In this document: positions 45,561 to 56,857 of the stretch, piece after piece
Position numbering within the stretch: position 1 is the stretch's first letter
How the letters are laid out: each line of letters opens with the position of its first letter
Assembly: GCA_032622095.1 (NCBI GenBank)
Contig: CP136066.1
Span: 49,698,911-49,762,910 of the forward strand
Reading direction: 5' to 3'
From: Siphonodentalium dalli
Lineage: Eukaryota > Mollusca > Scaphopoda > Gadilida > Siphonodentaliidae
Length of the DNA: 64,000 nt
Translations under genes and position numbers: made by a program
Notes under the pieces: generated by a model
Told to the model about the DNA's origin: nothing
Seen by the model: only the letters and a program-made list of their open reading frames with translations
The model's database searches: none

Positions 45561-46194
45561 GGCTCTTTGATCTTTTAAATACAAATTTTAATTTAAAAAA
45601 AAATCTGTTTTAATAAAACATCCACGGGATAGCCTGAGTCACGGCACCAATTATTTAATCGGGTCAGGGTTGTTAGACAAAATCGCAAGCAGACAGACAC
45701 ATCCTACTCTTAAATGTATATTTCAGATAAGTAAGTTGCAGGTAAATAAGTTATATATAAATTAATGGGTCCCCAAACAGACTGGGATGGGTTCTAAATT
45801 TGGTTTATACATTTGTTCTTTCAGGTTTCAACTTTTGTAATAATCGTTATGGCTATATGCTATTCGTTGATTTTTGTTTTATGTTGTGTGTTATCATTAT
45901 TGTGTGCTCTTACTGTCTCCTACGTGTTGCTTTGTTCTATTTTCAATGCTTTATCCAAATACAACGATACTCATATCTAATTATCTTCTGTAATGTACAC
46001 ATGTATAATTTGGGGCATGATGTTCATGTTTAATGAAGTGGGCACCGAGATCATATAAACAATTATATTAATTTTCTTCGGAACTGAATAATGATTCCAT
46101 AACATACACAAAGCATATACGCTCACACCATGTTTATCTTCAGTTTATTGAAAGCTTATACTTTTCTTGAAAAAAGGTCCCGTTAAAACATCTC

Positions 46195-46680
46195 CCCTTT
46201 GGATACTCGATATCTGGGCATCAAACCGCATATTAAGGGGAGGTCAAGTGACCAATTTTGAATGGGGACTTCCATGCAAATCTGGGGAGCAAAATTTACA
46301 GAGTTGCACATACGTCTGAGTGCGATTTGATATGGCATTGAAAACAATAGATATCTATCTGGCAGATCAGCTTGGAACGTGTTCCATTATAATGTTGATT
46401 CATTTATGTTTTAAATTTATATTGATTTTCCAACGGTATGTCATGTGATGTAATTCCAGTGATTCTCAGAAATATATTTATTTCAAAATTTTATAATTTA
46501 CCCAGCGCATCTGCAAGATAATTATGACTGTTCAGTGATATGCCCGCATTGGTTTCCAGCCAAGTGCTTCATACACAACTTTCGGTCAGCTGATTAGTAG
46601 AGAAACCCCCATTCAAAATTGTTCACTTGACCTCCCCCGTAATGGCTTCACGAGTCATATCGAAGTATTCTATGGTATCG
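46195..46680. mobile_element. MITE-like element with ~70-bp inverted ends
   Basis: GGGGAGGTCAAGTGACCAAT..TGAATGGGG at 46,237-46,267 is the reverse complement of 46,606-46,640. The match extends outward more weakly through ATACT.CGATAT (46,204 / 46,665). The middle 340 bp is AT-rich and non-coding. Confidence 0.6.
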
Positions 46681-46814
46681 AAAACGTAGATGGTCGAATC
46701 TTTAGCAACAGAAAATCGATTGGTGTAAAACTGTTTTAATGGTGTATTTAATTACACCCATGCTGCTCTTATTAGGATGTGTTGGCGAATTGAACGTATT
46801 GTATTTAATCAAAT

Positions 46815-47065
46815 AATATACTAGCCGGGTTGCCCGGCGTAGCGCGGGTAAAACCTAAGATGGACGATGTCATTTAAATATCTTTAAACCACACCATTAG
46901 ATTCCCTATATCACGGAGATGGCTATCTGTTTAGTGGAAATCGACTAAACAGTTTTTGTTATTTATTCACCCTCTCTCGATCCCATCCCTGACATGCATG
47001 GACTCAGATGTCATTAAACCACACCATATAATATTGCCTATATTATGGAGATGACTATATATAAG
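46815..47065. repeat. Interspersed repeat end plus a 138-bp imperfect tandem duplication
   Basis: ACTAGCCGGGTTGCCCGGCG followed by TAGCGCGGGTAAAA is of the style common at retroelement or repeat ends in invertebrates. GATGTCATT..AAACCACACCAT occurs at about 46,867 and 47,009. Confidence 0.4.
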
Positions 47066-47348
47066 CCTGCCACCAGGGACGTAGCTATAGTTCATTCATG
47101 GGATCCCCTGGAAATAATATTAAATTGAATTGTACAAACACGAACATTTAGGAAGGTATTCCTAAATGAATCAACAAGCTCGATGGCAGCATAACGTAAT
47201 CGTTAACAGGAAGCAGCAGGGATTGTGATTTGGGGGGGGGGGCTGACACCGGGATCTTCGAAAGGACCGAGTGATCCTTTCCCTAACCCCTCATTTTATG
47301 CCTTTAATCAGAAACCAAAAAAAAAGAACAAGCAATTAAAGATGTTGA

Positions 47349-48085
47349 TTATCTTGTCTTTTTTATTTTCTTTTTGTGGTGGTTTTCTGTCGATGATGGT
47401 GGAGATGGTTGTTGTCGTTTTAGCTGTTCTACAAATCTCATGGCTCTTTCAAAATTTCTTTCTGCTGCCTCATGCACTGTTGAAGGACAGATTCTCCATC
47501 TTCGACAGGAGCAGGGGGTGATGATTCCTGCTCATCTTCCGCAATGCAGTCGGGGGACACCGGTGGTCTCGGTGTCTGTGGATTGAAGTCCTCCGCTGCA
47601 TCCGGGTTTGGAGACGGAGGAAGTGGTGAAAAATCCTCCGCCCTCACCACAAAGTCGGCAACAGGGACGGCTGCGGTAACATCGACGTCCCTGTCGTTTC
47701 CGCTTCCGATTGCTTCTGGTGCACCGACAGAGGGCTGCTGCTGCTCTTGCTGCTGCGAGGCCAGGTGGGGGAACTGATCGTCTCTCAGTTCTCCCATGTC
47801 TCCACCTGGCCTCCTGTCGGCGTCCCTTCGGCGGCGAGACGGGTTCTTCTTTTTGTTCTTTTCCTTTTTCTTTTTCCCGTCTGTGGTGGGCTGGCCAGCC
47901 CCGGACCGGTGGATTCCGGTAGGTCCTATCGCGCCGCGGCCGGCAGAAGGTTCTGTCGGGGCGACCCGATACTCCAAAACCACATCCAGTCTGCCCGCGT
48001 TAGCATGGACATGCCAGCTAACACAATGGGCAGACTGGAAAGCGCTCACCATGCTGCAGACTTGGCTGGGGATTAAAGTATCCAT
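47349..48085 (-). pseudogene. Unrecognised lysine-rich protein, tandem unit 1
   Basis: The frame starts MDTLIPSQV (48,085) and has an N-terminal module HCVSWHVHANAGRLDVVLEY, a basic block of Lys/Glu/Asn leading to NPSRRRRDADR, then GELRDDQFPHL and a long Pro/Asp/Glu-rich tail. The open frame stops at 47,438. Sequence beyond it stays Lys-rich in another frame to 47,349, so a frameshift near 47,490 is likely. Unit 2 has the same order of motifs. The SW-...-basic-PSRxxRD layout recalls small multicopy proteins linked to retroelements in marine invertebrates, but I cannot name a family. GC content is clearly above the neighbourhood. Confidence 0.5.
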
Positions 48086-48184
48086 GTCCAGCCAAGCCCG
48101 ACAAATAACTCACGGTCAACCAACGGCTCGTGCGTCAAGCACAATGCGACCGTCCCGTCGATTGACCGGAACAAGAATGAATGA

Positions 48185-49145
48185 TTAGATTTGGAGTTTG
48201 GGATGGTTCCCGGGAAGATTTGGTAGGGCAATATGCCCTCCAATACAACCCGCTTGTTGGATTCTTGTTAGTTGCTGAAGAGCGTTGTTGATTTCCTTCT
48301 CCATGCCCCCGAAGCAGGAAGTGATCTAGACTTTGGTCTTTTTCTTTTTTGAGTTGGCTTTCTTTTTCTTTCTGTGTGCTGTTGCTGAAGCTGTTGAGGT
48401 TGGTGAGGTTATTGAGGTAGTTGAGACCACTATGCCGAGCGCTGCAAGTCGCCTGTCTTGTTCTGCCGATCTCTTATCGCGGGCTGCCATTCTTTGATCG
48501 AATTCCAGCTGCCGTTGATCGAATTCCAGCTGCCGTTGATCGAATTCCAGCTCAGTTTGCTTGCTTTTTTGATAAAGCTCGTCAATTTCTTTGGAATTGT
48601 TGGAGCTGGTGCTGTTGTTGTTGCTGGTGGTGGAGATGGAAGACACCGGTATGTGATGGTACTCCGGTGTCGCAGGTGTAAATGTATCCATCTCTACCTC
48701 GAAGTCAGCGGCAGGAGCGTCGGGGGTGATATCCGCGTTCTTGTCTCCGTTGACCTCGGTGGCGATAGCAGAGAAAACCGGTGACATCGGCGTCTCTGCT
48801 TCTGGTGGTGGTGGTGTCGTCTGGTTGAGGCCGAATTGGGGGAGCTGGGCGTCTCTCAGCTCTCCCACTCGCTTTCCATAAGGCAAGTCTCTCGGTATCT
48901 CTTTTTTTCCTTGATGGCGTTTTCTTCTTTTTCTTTTTCATCTTTTGTCGAGGTTTCCGTGCTGAGCTGGTGTCTTCTGGTCCGGTAGTGAGCCCAGAAG
49001 AGGGCTGTGCCGGGCCTGATGGAAAATCCAGAATCAGCTGGTATCCGTCTTTGTGGGCATGAAGTGTCCAGCTCAGACAATGCGTGACATGCATGGCATC
49101 CAGCATATTAGTGACACTAATTGGTATTAGCGGTGGCGAGTTCAT
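48185..49145 (-). pseudogene. Unrecognised lysine-rich protein, tandem unit 2 (frameshifted)
   Basis: It starts MNSPPLIPIS (49,145), then HCLSWTLHAHKDGYQLILDF, a run of Lys, TPSRKKRDTER, and after a shift of frame near 48,885 GELRDAQLPQF, an acidic region, and a coiled-coil-like stretch with LEFDQRQ heptads three times (21-bp DNA repeats at 48,497-48,555). It ends in a Lys-rich tail at 48,326. Beyond that, an open stretch encodes CFGGM...NNALQ..TRIQQAGC and NLPGNHPK before a stop at 48,185. That last piece matches the end of unit 3, which argues that it is coding, perhaps joined by splicing. Confidence 0.5.
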
Positions 49146-49277
49146 CCTGAGAGGTGGCGATCCAAGCTCTCTGGAGGTCCGACTGCTCAATCTGAATGAA
49201 TCTGAATATGAATATCTGAATGAATGATTAAAAGCTTCCAATGCTTTTATGTGGACCGAAACACGTACCACTCGCTC

Positions 49278-49793
49278 CTAGGTTTGGAATTTGGGATGAT
49301 TCCCGGGAAGATTTTGTAGGGCAGTATGCCCTCCCCTACAACCCGCTTGTTGGATTCTGGTTTGTCGCTGAAGAGCGTTGTTGGTTCTCATGCCCCCGAA
49401 GCAGGAAACAGGAAGCTGTTGGTGGTAGGTGGTTTGTTCTTTGTCTTTGTTCTTTGTCTTTGTTCTTTGTCTTTGGTCTTGTGTCTTGTTGTTGTCATTG
49501 GGAGGAGTCAGTGCTGTGTGGGGACGGGATGGGCTATCTTGGCGTCTCTCAGATAGCTTACATCCCGTCGGCTGTAACATGGATGATCTGTATGGGTGTT
49601 GGTGATGTCGTTGGTATGGTAGGGGTTGATGACAGTGTCTTGGTCTGTTTTCTTGTCTTGGTCTTTTGTTGTTTTCAGGAGGTGTATTTGGCGTCGCTGA
49701 GAGGATCTTGAAGAGGCGGATGAATCTTGGTGTTGTGGTATCTGAAGTGGTAGAGAGGGGATACTCGTGGTTAATTCGGTTAATTTTCCGCAA
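49278..49793 (-). pseudogene. Tandem unit 3, C-terminal part only
   Basis: An open frame of 171 codons ends in CFGGMRTNNALQ, TRIQQAGCRGGH and NLPGNHPK, the counterpart of the 3' piece of unit 2 (about 75% identical DNA over 130 bp). The upstream part is rich in Asn, Gln, Thr and Lys, with repeats of TTTGTCTTTGTTC on the plus strand (49,437-49,476). The N-terminal module is missing. Confidence 0.45.
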
Positions 49794-49829
49794 TTTGATT
49801 TGTTATATTGTTAAATTTAATTAAATATA

Positions 49830-50080
49830 ACGTTTGCTCGGTGCACTTATCCCTAACTGATAATATGGCCAACGGCTGGGTAAGGCTACTCTCAGATACC
49901 GATGCATAACCACGGTTACCGAGCCTGGAGGCTGTTGTCGTTATTCGATTTGTTTTATTGATAGATATAAAGTTTCAAAGTGCATCTAGCCCCAACTGAC
50001 AGTCTGGCCAACGGCAGGGTAAGACTACTCTCAGAAACCGATGCATAGCCGCGGTTACCGAGCCTGGGGGCAGGTGCCAG
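49830..50080 (-). repeat. ~137-bp tandem repeat in LINE 3' region
   Basis: TGCACTTATCCCTAACTGAT...GGCCAACGGC...GGTTACCGAGCCTGG at 49,845-49,935 recurs at 49,982-50,072 with few changes. Such repeats are common in LINE 3' UTRs. Confidence 0.7.
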
Positions 50081-50099
50081 TTGGAGAAGAGACGTTTGT

Positions 50100-52290
50100 A
50101 TGGAACCACAAAAGTATCGCGTGTTTATACTTGTAGAGTGGTTTCCATAGATTTATCGTTTCGTTAATAGTAGTGTGCGGAGTTCCAATTATTCTATTAA
50201 AATGCTCCCTTGTAGTCTAATGAGATTATTTGCTGCTAAAATGTTTAGTCTATCGCTCAGAGGATATATATCTGCGGATTCGTGAAGTGCCCTGATTGGG
50301 GTACGATAATTTTCTTGGAGTGCCATTCTCAGCGCTGAGTTTTGAATAATTTGAAGTTTATTTATCGTTGCTCCTTATTCCATAATTGGTCTGATGTATT
50401 GTTTATAGAGTTTAATTAATGTTTCGGGATTAAGTCCCCAGGTGGTGCCTCTGAGCATTCTGAGCATTCTGAGCAGTCCTATTCTTTGTTTGGCCTTGGT
50501 TGCGATGTTGCCGATATGAGCTTTGAAATTTAGTCGGTGGTCTAATGTTATGCATAAAAGTGTGGCTTCTTGGGATTACTCAAAATGCTCATTAAAAATA
50601 GACAGCTTGATTTTAGGATTCGCGCGTTTTCTTTAAAAAATTATTAATTGCGTTTTGTTCGCGTTTAATTTGATGCGCCATTTAGAGCACCAGCTCTCGA
50701 GGTCGTTCAGTTGTTTTTGGAGCCTTCTTTCTAGTTGCTTCGGGTTGCCTCCTGTGGTCCAGAGGCACAAGTCGTCCGCGAATTGCGATATTTGTACATT
50801 GTAGACCGGATTATTGGGTATATCGTTGACATAGATTAGAAATAGTAGCGGGCTGAGTACATATCCTTGGGGAGTTCCTGAATTGAGATTTACACTGTCC
50901 GATATTTCGTCACCTATTCTGACTTTGATTGTTCTTTTCATTAGAAATGAAGAGAGTAGTCTTAGCATTTTTGTTGGGATGCTAGTAGTGGTCTTGAGTT
51001 TATAGCGAAGTCCATGATGCCATACTGAGTCAAAGGCTTTTTCGACGTCGAGGAAGGTTGCAGCCCCATACCATCCCCGGTTTAGTGCCGTGCGCATGTC
51101 TTCAACTAAGCGGTAAATGTGTTCGGTCCCTTCGCGGCCCCTTCTGTATGCTCTTTGAAATTTATTGAAGAAGTTTTGATTTTCAAGATATTCGGAAAGC
51201 CGTGTGCTGATTATACTTTCAAAAAGTTTGCCGGTCGTTTGGAGCAGACTAATGGGCCTGAAGTTGGTCGCGATTGAGTGGTCTTTGCCTGGTTTGGGGA
51301 TCATGACACCTATCGCGGATTTCCACCCTTTCGGAAAATAGCCGTGTTGTAAACATTTATTATAAATAACTTTAAGTCTATTGAAAAGGGCATCCGGTCC
51401 CTGTTTGATAATGCCGAAGGTAATTTCATCCTCGCCTGGAGCTTTATTTGGTTTGGCTCGTTTAAGGCAGTCTCGTATTTCCTGGGTAGAGATTTCTTTT
51501 GCGAGTACGTGGTCGTCATCGTGTTCCTTGATGGGTTTATTTAAGTGCACAAATGTGTGCTTATTATCTTTAATGTGGTTAATTACTTCGGTTCTGAATT
51601 TTTCGCAAAATATGTCGCCTTTGTGGGTTTGGTGAATTTTTTGTAGTGAGGTGGCGAAGATGCGGGCTTTGTCAGACTCGCTTGTAAAGGCTTCGTCATT
51701 CGCGTCTTGAAGCGGTTTGTCGTTTTTGTTTGATTTGGCTTGGCCTGTTAGAATTTTAAATGTTTTCCAAAATTGTTTGTCTAGGTTTCTGTCACCTAGC
51801 TCTGTGGTTACGCGTTCCCATGATTCGCGTTTTTCTGTCTTGACTGCTTTTTTAACTTGTCTTGATAGGTTATTATACATGGTTTTATAATCCTTATCGT
51901 ATGGATGTTTTTGCATTAATCTGCATGTTTTGCGTTTGAGGCGGATTAGTTCCAGTGTTGCTTTGGATACTCTCCATGTGTTCTGTTTTATACGCTTTTT
52001 GGGGCACGCATTGTCGATGGCGTTTTTTAAAGTTTCGGAGATTGCGTTCGCTGCTATATCAATATCCTTGGGGGATTCTATATCCATTTGTTTCAAATGT
52101 ACATTTATGTACTCTCTGAATTTGGTCCAGTCTGCATTTTTTAGATTACGTTTGATGATGTCTTTATTCTTTTGCGGTTTTGCATTATTAATGTAGAGTT
52201 CGATTGGGTAGTGGTCACTACCTACATCGAAGCCAATTATGCATTTATTTATTGTTTTCGCTATCGATGGGGTACCACTCGCTCGACATG
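50100..52290 (-). pseudogene. LINE reverse transcriptase, 5'-truncated and broken
   Basis: An open frame runs from 52,411 to 50,633, but the first 40 or so residues come from the adjoining LINE tail. Element sequence starts around GFDVGSDHYPIEL (end of the AP endonuclease). Then follow a basic linker, PKPGKD, NFRPISLL, FLDVEKAFDSVW (Asp455), GTPQGYVLSPLLF and FADD (544-547). After the stop at 50,633 the thumb region continues in another frame (LDHRLNFKAHIGNIATKAKQ, KLYKQYIRPIME) and has at least one internal stop. Both truncation and frame breaks make it inactive. Jockey-like assignment rests on motif style only. Confidence 0.85.
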
Positions 52291-52313
52291 TCAGAGTTAA
52301 TAAATACCCCTTA

Positions 52314-52515
52314 GTGTAAACAATATTTATTTGAACAAATGAACAGAACATCACATTGACAATTATACATATTGAGAATAAAACATAGTTCAAATGAGGA
52401 TTAGATAACAAGCCATGAGCCTATGGCTTTTATAAAAATCTTTTCCTCCAAAAATGTTACCCCGAGTGTCAATACAGACAGCTACAGGGTAAAAGTACAC
52501 CTTGCTCAAACTTAT
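52314..52515 (-). mobile_element. LINE 3' tail fragment
   Basis: It begins GTGTAAACAATATTTATTTGAAC and continues with AACAAGCCATGAGCCTATGGC and GTTACCCCGAGTGTC, parallel to 36,370-36,530. It directly abuts the 5' break of the Jockey-like LINE. Confidence 0.6.
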
Positions 52516-52519
52516 TACA

Positions 52520-53095
52520 CAATTCCATAACTGAGTATTTCTCGTATGAAAATTTCACAAAGTATCACCATTTACCATATGCTTTGGTCACTGCATGTTA
52601 CAAATCATTAATTATTGCGTGCCGTGAAAAATACCACAATACATAAACTTTGACATAATCAGCCTCCGGCAAATTGCAAAAAACTGTTAAAACATTCATA
52701 CAATGGAGTCACGCTTGCGTGATATTATTAATGCAAATTCCCTTTTTATGAATAGTGGCTCGAATTGAGAGTCTATTGTGTAAACAGATCCAGATTGTAT
52801 CGAGACAAATAATTCATGGCAATGGATTGTTATCACGCCGCGGCTGTCTGCATATAGGTGTAATTGCACAATCACGCCATTGTGTGGCGCTAATAGATTT
52901 ACAGCAAATTGCCTTGAGCGTGTTATTGACACGTCTCGCTAATTGTCGCACATTACCTATGTTGTAACAACTGTCAAGTTACAATCAATCGCGAACTGCA
53001 TCGAATGAAATAAAATCTGGGGCTGAAGATGGTCAATAATTCATTTCTTGCCCTGAACAGCTTAATTCATAAATTCTATTTCTGGCCATATATGT
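52520..53095. other. No recognised feature
   Basis: No supportable gene. TCATTTCTTGCCCTGAACAGCTT at about 53,041 recurs at about 54,329, flanking the block between. Confidence 0.35.
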
Positions 53096-53097
53096 TG

Positions 53098-53510
53098 CTA
53101 ACACCATATCCGCCATTTTGGAATCGCAGAATTATGCGAGCCATGTGCGCATTTAACGCTAAACTATTGTTGCACATTGCATGTATATCAATATCACACA
53201 AACAGTTCAATTTGTGCAGCACTTAATTCATAAATTGCTGACACCATATCCTCCATTTTGGAAACAGCCATCACTTCCCGTTTGCAGTATATTTTCGCAT
53301 TCGGCCGCTTCCGGCAATATCGAGTGTTAATATCATATCCGCCATTTTGGAAAGAGCCAGCACTTCCTGTTTGCAGTCGAGTTTCGCATCCGGCCGCTTC
53401 CGGTAATATCGAATGTTATCACCATATCCGCCATTTTAAAAGCAGACGTCATTTCCTGTTATCGGTACGGCTACGATCGCATTAGGCCGTTTCTATTGAA
53501 TAATACATCA
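53098..53510 (+). repeat. ~96-bp tandem repeat, three and a half units
   Basis: Units carry ACCATATCCGCCATTTTGGAA, CACTTCC.GTTTGCAGT and TCGCAT.CGGCCGCTTCCGG.AATATCGA.TGTTA. Starts are near 53,234, 53,332 and 53,428, with a partial unit at 53,098. Open frames here follow the repeat. Confidence 0.7.
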
Positions 53511-53519
53511 GATGATTAT

Positions 53520-54360
53520 TAGCACCTGAAACAACATTTAATCCATTCATTGCACCGTTTACGTGTATCATTGATGGGAAGAAGTTATACATTACATTGG
53601 TATTACGCATGAAGGTCTTTGCATTCTCTCGTTGGATCAGATATATATATTTGGAAGCCACGCCTGCGACGTCGGGCATAATTCACATTTTAAAGGAATC
53701 CTATACTTCTAAATGTGGAAATGGAGTCGCTTCAAACCCATTTAATACTGGGAATATATCTATGTACATATCATTGATAATTCTAGTTGGCTGATTTCAG
53801 AATTAGGCTCAAACATTTAATTACACATAACTTATGCTATTAACTATTATTTCTTTTTACAAACAATTCTTCAATCATTCTCATAAACATACATATATAA
53901 CATTGCACTCTCACCAGGTAGTTGAAAATTAACTCTAACTGGCAAATAAACTTCATATGTATATTTAAGTTCATTTACACTGATTTATTATGATTAAACA
54001 TCGTAACAATTATTCTCTTTAGTCTTGGTATAAACCAATATTTCTCAGTACAGTAAATTGGTTTGATTGAAGTTCCAAAAATTGCATAACCATTTGGCTG
54101 GTTGATTTAACTTATCACATTGAATCAACTTATGGTTTTAGTTAACTCAAATTTAGTTTAGTAATTTCCTAACTTCAAAGATCCAGGATTATTATATCCA
54201 ACTTAGTCCAGTTAGACTCAGCTACCAGAGAGTGCATCTATTCCTATTAAAATTGTATTCTGGAGATGACTACTAAATTGTTGTTGCTAAGTTGTTGAAA
54301 TGACCTAGTACATTAAAAATTCATCCATTTCTTGCCCTGAACAGCTTGTATTTCAGTCGT
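53520..54360. other. No recognised feature
   Basis: AT-rich sequence between two tandem-repeat arrays. No exon, tRNA or element end is evident. Confidence 0.4.
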
Positions 54361-54371
54361 ATGCAGATCCC

Positions 54372-54831
54372 GAAAACCAGAGCTTATTCCCATACTAAAG
54401 AGGCGCCACTAAACCAGAGCTTATTCCCATACTAAAGAGGCGCCACTAAACCAGAGCTTATTCCCATACTAAAGAGGCTCCACTAAACCAGAGCTTGTTC
54501 CCATACGAAAGAGGCTCCACTAAACCAGAGCTTATTCCCAACCGAAAGAGGCTCCACTAAACCAGAGCTTATTCCCATACTAAAGAGGCTCCACTAAACC
54601 AGAGCTTATTCCCATACGAAAGAGGCTCCACTAAACCAGAGCTTATTCCCAACCGAAAGAGGCTCCACTAAACCAGAGCTTATTCCCATACTAAAGAGGC
54701 TCCACTAAACCAGAGCTTATTCCCATACGAAAGAGGCTCCACTAAACCAGAGCTTATTCCCAACCGAAAGAGGCTCCACTAAACCAGAGCTTATTCCCAT
54801 ACTAAAGAGGCGCCACTAAACCAGAGCCTGA
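54372..54831 (+). repeat. 37-bp satellite, left block (12 units)
   Basis: The unit is CCACTAAACCAGAGCTTATT + CCCATACTAAAGAGGCT. Variants at the 3' half (ATACTA, ATACGA, AACCGA) follow one another in a fixed order. Units 3-11 are three repeats of a three-unit, 111-bp period. Confidence 0.95.
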
Positions 54832-55980
54832 TAGTAATAATAATTACTACATGTATACATTTCTACCATCTGCCACACGTGCTTGGAACAGCCTATCGGA
54901 CTCAGTGAGGTCTTCAGAAACGTTAACATAATTTAAACGAAACATTAACACTGGTCGTTCAAAGATTGCTAAATTTTATTATCATAGTTATTCTCGTAAA
55001 GCTCAAGTTTATCATACTAGAATCAGATTGGGATGCAGTAACCTGAACAAAGACCTTGTCACAAATCACCTTAAAGAGTCCCCAATGTGTCCTTGTGGTG
55101 GCTTTGAAATTGAATCTGCATATCATTTTCTCTTGAAATGTCCATTATATACTCAAGCAAGAACTGAAATGTTAGCTGATTTGCCACCAATTATAATATC
55201 ACCTGATGTACTTCTGTATGGGTCGCCTGAACTCGCTGATGATTTGAACATTAAAATTTTCGATGTTGTACAGAAGTTCATTATCTGTACTGGGCGTTTT
55301 CTGACTAACGGGTAAGGTGGTTTAAGCCCAAACACGCGCGTTACTAATAAACTATATGTAAATGTTTTAAATTATAGTCACTGCGCGTGTTTTAGCCCTA
55401 CCACCTCGCCCTCTATAATTGAATAATTAGTTATGGTACATACACACTTCGTCACTTATTAAATACTTATTAATTACATTAACTAAACAGCTCATTAATG
55501 GAATGGAAATAATTCTGATAACCCGCTATTTTTCGAATTCTCTCCAATTGGGTCGTAGCGTGATCAAATATGTTTTGAATTTAGATTCTTCATTGGCTTG
55601 TGACAATAAATGGTGATCAATTTAACATGATACAATACTCTCAGTGACATATATTATTCTGATGTTAATGGTAAGTTTATCTACCCCTTTTCAACTACTA
55701 CCTGCACTCCCTTTCCCTTTCTCTTTCCTATCCCTTCATCTATAAACTTTATTATTCGGACCATACAGAACAAAACCCGTCTGCTATACCCCAATGGTAT
55801 CAATTGTGGTCTATACCCCAATGGTATCAATTGGGGTAACATTTATTTTCTGAGGATAGGACTTAACAAAAGCCCCCAAGCTTGTTGCTCAATCCTCTTT
55901 TGAACAATTTGAGATTATATGTTATGTATTTTTTGTTTGTATTTCTGTTCTGTTTAGTGTTCAAATAAAATATTGTTTAA
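54832..55980 (+). mobile_element. 5'-truncated CR1-like LINE inserted in the satellite
   Basis: It splits the 37-bp array. AAACCAGAGCC stands on both sides and could be the target duplication, although it is also satellite sequence. The 5' part is broken coding sequence (TRAWNSL.DSVRSSETL, then a stop). The C-terminal coding piece lies at 55,028-55,315, followed by a 660-bp 3' UTR (with a 28-bp duplication at 55,775-55,830) and the tail AAATAAAATATTGTTTAAAC. Confidence 0.9.
55028..55315 (+). pseudogene. LINE ORF2 C-terminal fragment
   Basis: It encodes CPCGGFEIESAYHFLLKCPLY, the Cys-His motif found at residue 1047 onward in the intact LINE (CDCGNEIEDAHHYFFLCPLY), then a matching end (VVQKFIICTGRF against VQKYIVATNRF). 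The endonuclease and RT are absent through 5' truncation, and a stop lies upstream at about 54,930. Confidence 0.85.
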
Positions 55981-55983
55981 ACC

Positions 55984-56326
55984 AAACCAGAGCCAGCCTA
56001 TTCCCATACGAAAGAGGCTCCACTAAACCAGAGCTTATTCCCATACTAAAGAGGCGCCACTAAACCAGAGCTTATTCCCATACGAAAGAGGCTCCACTAA
56101 ACCAGAGCTTATTCCCATACGAAAGAGGCTCCACTAAACCAGAGCTTATTCCCATACTAAAGAGGCTCCACTAAACCAGAGCTTATTCCCATACTAAAGA
56201 GGCGCCACTAAACCAGAGCTTATTCCCATACTAAAGAGGCTACACTAAACCAGAGCTTATTCCCATACTAAAGAGGCTCCACTAAACCAGAGCTTATTCC
56301 CATACTAAAGAGGCGCCACTAAACTC
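55984..56326 (+). repeat. 37-bp satellite, right block (9 units)
   Basis: Continuation of the array after the LINE. The three-unit order of the left block is not kept: no AACCGA variant occurs, and ATACTA and ATACGA units alternate irregularly. One unit has CTACACTAAAC. Confidence 0.95.
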
Positions 56327-56524
56327 AGAAAGAGTTTGTGACGACAGTATAAGTGTAAATTCGATACAACTTGCCAGAACTATTGTCTCGGGTACTTCTA
56401 AAAACATCCTCCCAAACCGGAAGCTGGGTGTACGTGGTGTATGCTGTCTAATCGACCAGCATGTGATCTACAACACAACAAACAACCGATTGTTCTGCAA
56501 GAGAAAAGGTGCAAATGGGAAAGA

Positions 56525-56857
56525 ACTTATCCCTTATGCCATCAACTATATGTCACTATACTGAATGCCATAGAATATTCCACGCATGCTCACAATCGAT
56601 TCGGAGGTGTGTTTTCGCACACATCGGTGGTTATTCGTTGGTACACGAGTGAATGTGGCTTCCCCTTGTTGTTTGGGTATTAGCATTGCATCAGTTTGGT
56701 ATAGATAGCAACATTGTAAAACCTGATATAATTTCTTGGGAACGATTTGTACAGTTAAACTTTCTCTTTTGACCAAGGTTTCACTTTATCATATTATCTA
56801 GTACCAGTGGATGTTATGATGATGCTCGCCAATTGTTTCTTGAAGCCTTCAATCACC
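56525..56857 (+). promoter_or_regulatory. Conserved 5' flank / 5' UTR of gene B
   Basis: Aligned to 9,930-10,268 with the same order of words: GCATGCTCACA, GTTATTCGTTGG, GTGAATGTGGC, TAGCATT, AAGCCTTCAATCACC. The start codon context ACCATGG is close to ideal. Confidence 0.55.

Larger units (their letters stand above)
39684..46170. repeat. Segmental-duplication block, copy 2 (interrupted)
   Basis: Counterpart of 1-2,650. Matching pieces: 39,684-39,870, 43,350-43,915, 45,035-45,110, 45,610-46,070 and 46,125-46,170. Insertions between them are annotated separately. It marks the boundary between gene A and the unit of gene B. Confidence 0.75.
49830..52290 (-). mobile_element. 5'-truncated Jockey-like LINE
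   Basis: Minus strand. Homology begins inside the endonuclease, close to its SDH motif (about 52,215-52,290), so most of the endonuclease and any ORF1 are missing. The RT is complete. The region 3' of it is broken. A different LINE's 3' tail adjoins at 52,314. Confidence 0.8.

Noticed and set aside
47438-49711. Long plus-strand frames opposite the lysine-rich units
   Set aside because: They are antisense shadows: Leu/Phe/Cys-rich translations of Lys- and Gln-rich coding strand with no motif of their own.
54372-56326. Regular 37-bp repeats as a CRISPR array
   Set aside because: Units are head to tail with no unique spacers, and the surroundings are eukaryotic. It is a satellite.
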